Positions 60,687 through 64,000 of a stretch of 64,000 nucleotides of DNA are shown in pieces. The stretch is from the NCBI GenBank assembly GCA_030247885.1, contig JAPDRO010000001.1, positions 434,001 to 498,000 on the forward strand. Reading direction: 5' to 3'. This DNA is from Taxawa tesnikishii (nom. ined.). Its lineage: Eukaryota > Ascomycota > Dothideomycetes > Dothideales. The notes under the pieces were generated by a model, which saw only the letters and a list, made by a program, of their open reading frames with translations, made no database searches and was not told where the DNA came from. The number at the start of each line of letters is the position of its first letter. The first letter of the stretch is position 1. A program made the position numbers and the translations under genes.

Positions 60687-61562
60687 GCGTTCAAAACAGA
60701 CCCGAGGCTTGAGCAATACTTTTGCGTAGTCGGCCATCAACAGCTCCGAGATTACAGACGAGAAGAGTGGAAGGTGGAAGAGGCTCTATCTGCGAGTACG
60801 GCGTTGTCCGATACATTTCCTATGTCATTGGTTCCAGCGCGCATGTAGATACTCCAAATCCGGCGTTTGCGCAAGCGCCAAACGCGATACTTCCGCCAGT
60901 GTAATCCGTTTTCCCTTTCAGCCTTCGAGGATCAAAACTCACCGTTGTGAATTGTTCATTGGAACATTGAGCTGGATTAACCTCCATGTACCGTAAGAAA
61001 ACGAGTCTGATGAAGAGAATGGATCTGTATATTATTCTAGCGACCCGTGGGCCCCGGCCCTGTGTGAGTGCATCTGCAACAGTGCTTAGGGAGAACACAT
61101 GGAGTATGAAAATACAGAGGCAGCGTGGAGTAAGGAATACTAGATTGCAATGAACGTGATGATCAGTCTATTGAACTTCATCCGCATCGTCTCAATGTCA
61201 CGCGCCGGAACTATCTGAATCGTGCCGTTGGTGTTCATCCAGGCGTCTGGGAGTGCTCCTTCCAAATCAAAATTCAAGGTTTGGCTTTTCATTCCAACAG
61301 GCTAGATACGAGCCTTTGCGGCGGGAGGAACGGCTATCTCTCGGGAATCGGGCTGTTGTTGACGGTAGATCCAAGCAACATAGCGGCTATCCCGAGCCAT
61401 GATAGGATCTCGAAAAAGTTCCACACCTGCGATAGGGGTTGCCAACATGGCGGTGCATCTACAACGAAGCACAAGTTCCCTTCATCATGATATCTCTACG
61501 GGAACTGGCCTGAACACCGGGATACACGATGCGTACGGTTAGGATTGGCCGTTGCATCGAAC
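60687..61562. other. Convergent intergenic region
   Basis: About 0.88 kb between the 3' ends of VMA4 and the aquaporin. No gene or repeat seen. Confidence 0.5.
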
Positions 61563-63011
61563 CTAGATCTCTCCCTTCTCCAACTTCCCTTCCAATCCAC
61601 CCGCCTTCCCCTTCTTTCCGAACGCTTTCAACCAGCTAATCTCCGTCTTTCGTCCTTCCACCTCCCACTTCCTGGTCGAGTAGTTCACGGGACTCTCGCC
61701 GCCCTTGAAAACACACGCATCGTAGACTCCGGCGCCCACTAAAGCACCGCTGATCGTTGCTCCCCAGCCTCCCCAGATCCACCACGCACTGCTCACATTG
61801 AATATGCTAGTCGGATAGCCGACGGCCAAGGCCGCGAGGCGCGGGCCAAGGTCTCGTGCTGGGTTGAAACAACCCGTGGTGTTGTAGCCCACAGACATGA
61901 GGAGCGTTGTTACGAGCAGGCCGATTATGAATGCATGCATACCGGCGCCGGGAGGGCTGTTTGAATCGTCGCCAAGTGCCAGGATGGACCCCGACAGCAC
62001 GGCCGTGGCGAGGAACTCAGTGAAGAAGGCTGTAGCGGGGAAATCCAGGCTTTAGGTTGCGTATAGATTGCGATTCCTGTAGATTGCGGCAGCAGGCCAC
62101 CGTCCAAGTGGAGGATGTCGTCCCGGTATACTGCGAACGCCAGCAGCGCGCCACAGAACGCACCCAGGATCTGGAAGAAGACGTAGCTCGGTACCCTTCG
62201 CAGCGGAAATCCGCGATAGAAGCAAAGCATAAGGGACAATGCGGGGTTCAGGTGTCCTCCGGATGACCCGCCAGAGATGTAGATCCCCAGCATGGCCGCG
62301 AAACCCCACGACCAGTACATGGATTGGTACGTCCCGGCTTGCTGCTGTGAGGTTGTGACGGCTAAGTTAGAGGATATACCGACGAAGCAGAGCACAAGCG
62401 TGCCGAGCCATTCACCAAGCGGATTTTGGAAGCGCCGACGGATGCATGACCATGTGTTGAAGGACCAATCTTCAGGAGCTTGCTCGTCCCCCCTTATCTT
62501 GCCACTGCTGTTCATGTTGTGGTTGGGGTATGCGTGATGACGAGGCGGGTGAGCCAACTTCGGTTTCCTCATCCCGCCACTCCTCCGCGTTCTCCAGCTG
62601 AGGTGGGATTTCGGTTTCGCCCTTCTCTTCCGTCTCGGTTGCCTCAGGCCCTTCAGTTTCGCCTACGGCTTCTTGCACAGGTTGGCGCCATTCCTTCCCA
62701 TTTCGATCTTTACGAGCCATGAATCCGCGCACGGTGTGCGGGAGGTTGCCGCCTAGGCTGAATGTTGGGTCGTGGACTTGTCGTTCGTACTCTGGGTTCA
62801 GTTGCCGGTAGCCTTCAGCGACAAACGTAGGCCGTGCGCCCGGATGCGTTGCATGTTGCGACTGTGGATGTCCGGCTAGCGAGTAGCTCTGCTGCGGTGG
62901 CAGGGAATTCGTTGTCCTGCTCTGTTGCGCCTGCCTCGATGCGGCGGTAAATGCCGAGGCATGGGATTGAAAGGGTTGGGCCCTTGGCCTTGATCGAGAG
63001 GAACTTTGCAT
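61563..63011 (-). CDS. Aquaglyceroporin (MIP family) with long N-terminal extension
   Basis: Membrane channel for glycerol and water. About 483 aa in what reads as one exon. The N-terminal 130 residues are polar, with RPTFVAEGYRQLNPEYE and FSLGGNLPHTVRGFMARKDR, as in fungal YFL054C/FPS1-like glycerol channels. The pore has both NPA boxes, GGSSGGHLNPALSLMLCFYR and YNTTGCFNPARDLGPR; the Asp after the second NPAR is typical of glycerol-conducting members. Two frame changes occur, at the C run 62488-62493 (one extra or two missing) and at the G run 62037-62040 (one missing base gives WISPATAFFTEFLATAV). I chose MQSSSRSRPRAQP at 63011; Met at 63089 is the alternative. Confidence 0.83.
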
Positions 63012-64000
63012 CTGTACCCGTTGCGAGAAAACTGAAATTGAAAATGGCAGGAGACACTCGAAATACGAGACGTAAGAAAAGAACAGCAATGAGCAGGGTG
63101 TTCCTACATATACGTTCCTCTAATACAAGCGCGAAAGCACACTCGAGAGACAATTTCACAAAACGGACGTCAAGTTGACAGACAGATCCACGGTTCCACC
63201 GAAGGAAGAGGCTTGCCACTACTACGGGCCGATGAATGGTCAGTGTATAGTAACCGGCTGGTGATTTGTGGCGCTTGGCAGGATGTGAACCTGTGATCTT
63301 TGCCATGCTATCGTGAATTTTGGTTTTGAATGTCGATGGTTGGGGGTGCAAGATCTGACTTGGACCCATCGCAGACCCAATTTTATAATCCCTGACGTTA
63401 CTGTATCCGCGGCCGGGATCCACTCGGGATGCCGAACAGGGTCGATGCGGTTATGCTAGTCAGCATATTTCCGTGTCATGTCCGTGATTATTCACTGTCG
63501 TTGTATGCGGTTGGTCCACTTACGGCATGACGATGAGCAGCAAACGTGAGATAGGGAGTTGACTTTGCAGGGGTGTCAGAGAGAAAATGGAGTTGCGCCA
63601 AGGTGAAGACGAAGGGAAATCCTCGGTTGCTTCCGCGCTTCCATCACATCACTCTAACCACTAGCAACGCACTCCTATGGACCTCACAAACAGAACTCCG
63701 ATGCATCGCATTCGATCCCCGTGTACCCACCGTCTTCATGGCGGATGAAGTCGGCGTATATTAACAACGGCCACCACAACAGAAGTTTCGAGTGTTGAAG
63801 TTCCCTTGAATTTGTAGGCAACGACAACAGTGTGTGCGGGCTGCTGATACTGCATGCTGTGCCGCAACAAAAACACATATCTGTCTTGCTCTTCCGCCCG
63901 ATCGTGAGTATCTGCAAAATTGCCTTCCATGAAAACACACCGCTTCACCGCGCAGTATTGGTAAGGCTATCCAGTTTCGAACGCGCTTGCGGGTTGTCAA
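63012..64000. other. Aquaporin promoter and right flank
   Basis: About 1.0 kb to the window edge. ORFs are under 90 codons and carry no signature. No tRNA or repeat supported. Confidence 0.45.

Noticed and set aside
62472-63089. Separate gene for the polar protein upstream of the aquaporin
   Set aside because: Its motifs match the N-terminal extension of fungal glycerol channels and it runs straight into the channel frame at a six-base C run, so it is one gene.
63560-63730. tRNA-like D-arm and T-arm phrases
   Set aside because: The pieces lie in the wrong order and do not fold into a cloverleaf on either strand.
1-64000. Secondary-metabolite cluster, CRISPR array, virus-like or transposable element
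   Set aside because: No synthase or synthetase, no regular spacer array, and no terminal repeats, transposase, integrase or reverse-transcriptase motifs were seen.

Overview
This window is a gene-dense stretch of a filamentous ascomycete nuclear genome (Pezizomycotina; the protein families suggest Dothideomycetes, but I cannot prove the class). The signs are short GT-AG introns (mostly 41-66 nt), a Pezizomycotina-style gene set, even base composition, and no recognisable transposon, rRNA or tRNA. I read 23 protein-coding genes and one decayed gene.

Layout. 0.3-9.1 kb: a Chs5-Arf1-binding protein (BCH1/BUD7 family, minus) diverges from histone regulator HIR3 (plus). 9.4-11.8 kb: the remains of a GH35 beta-galactosidase beside a hexose transporter. 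12.9-26.8 kb is a housekeeping block: TFIIIB subunit BDP1 diverging from histone H2B ligase BRE1, initiator-tRNA ribosyltransferase RIT1, a phytanoyl-CoA dioxygenase-like gene, an OCRL-type inositol 5-phosphatase and decapping subunit DCP1. 28.7-32.2 kb: an uncharacterised fungal protein and mitochondrial dehydratase HTD2. 32.2-36.7 kb is a 4.6-kb gene desert. 36.7-48 kb: a SANT-like protein, a GNAT acetyltransferase, a BTB protein, a seven-exon protein of unknown function, an alpha/beta hydrolase and a PHD-finger protein. 48.9-56.6 kb is an accessory block: a Baeyer-Villiger-type monooxygenase, a high-affinity nitrate transporter and a sugar transporter. 57.6-63.0 kb: a NIPA-like magnesium transporter, V-ATPase subunit E and an aquaglyceroporin.

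No cluster or operon-like system is evident. The genes are mostly independent core functions (chromatin and transcription: HIR3, BDP1, BRE1, PHD; RNA: RIT1, DCP1; membrane and transport). The best regulatory signal is in front of the nitrate transporter, where a perfect NirA-type octamer and several GATA (AreA-type) sites precede a TATA box.

The most striking feature is technical or evolutionary. Twelve otherwise well-conserved genes contain about 18 one-base frame slips. Nearly all lie in mononucleotide runs, and nearly all look like one missing base. Exon-phase arithmetic closes in each gene except the dioxygenase-like gene once one base is allowed per slip (two missing or one extra at the HIR3 slip and one aquaporin slip). 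I take this as run-length error in the assembly rather than mass gene decay. The GH35 relic is different: it has in-frame stops and a large internal loss, so it is truly dead.
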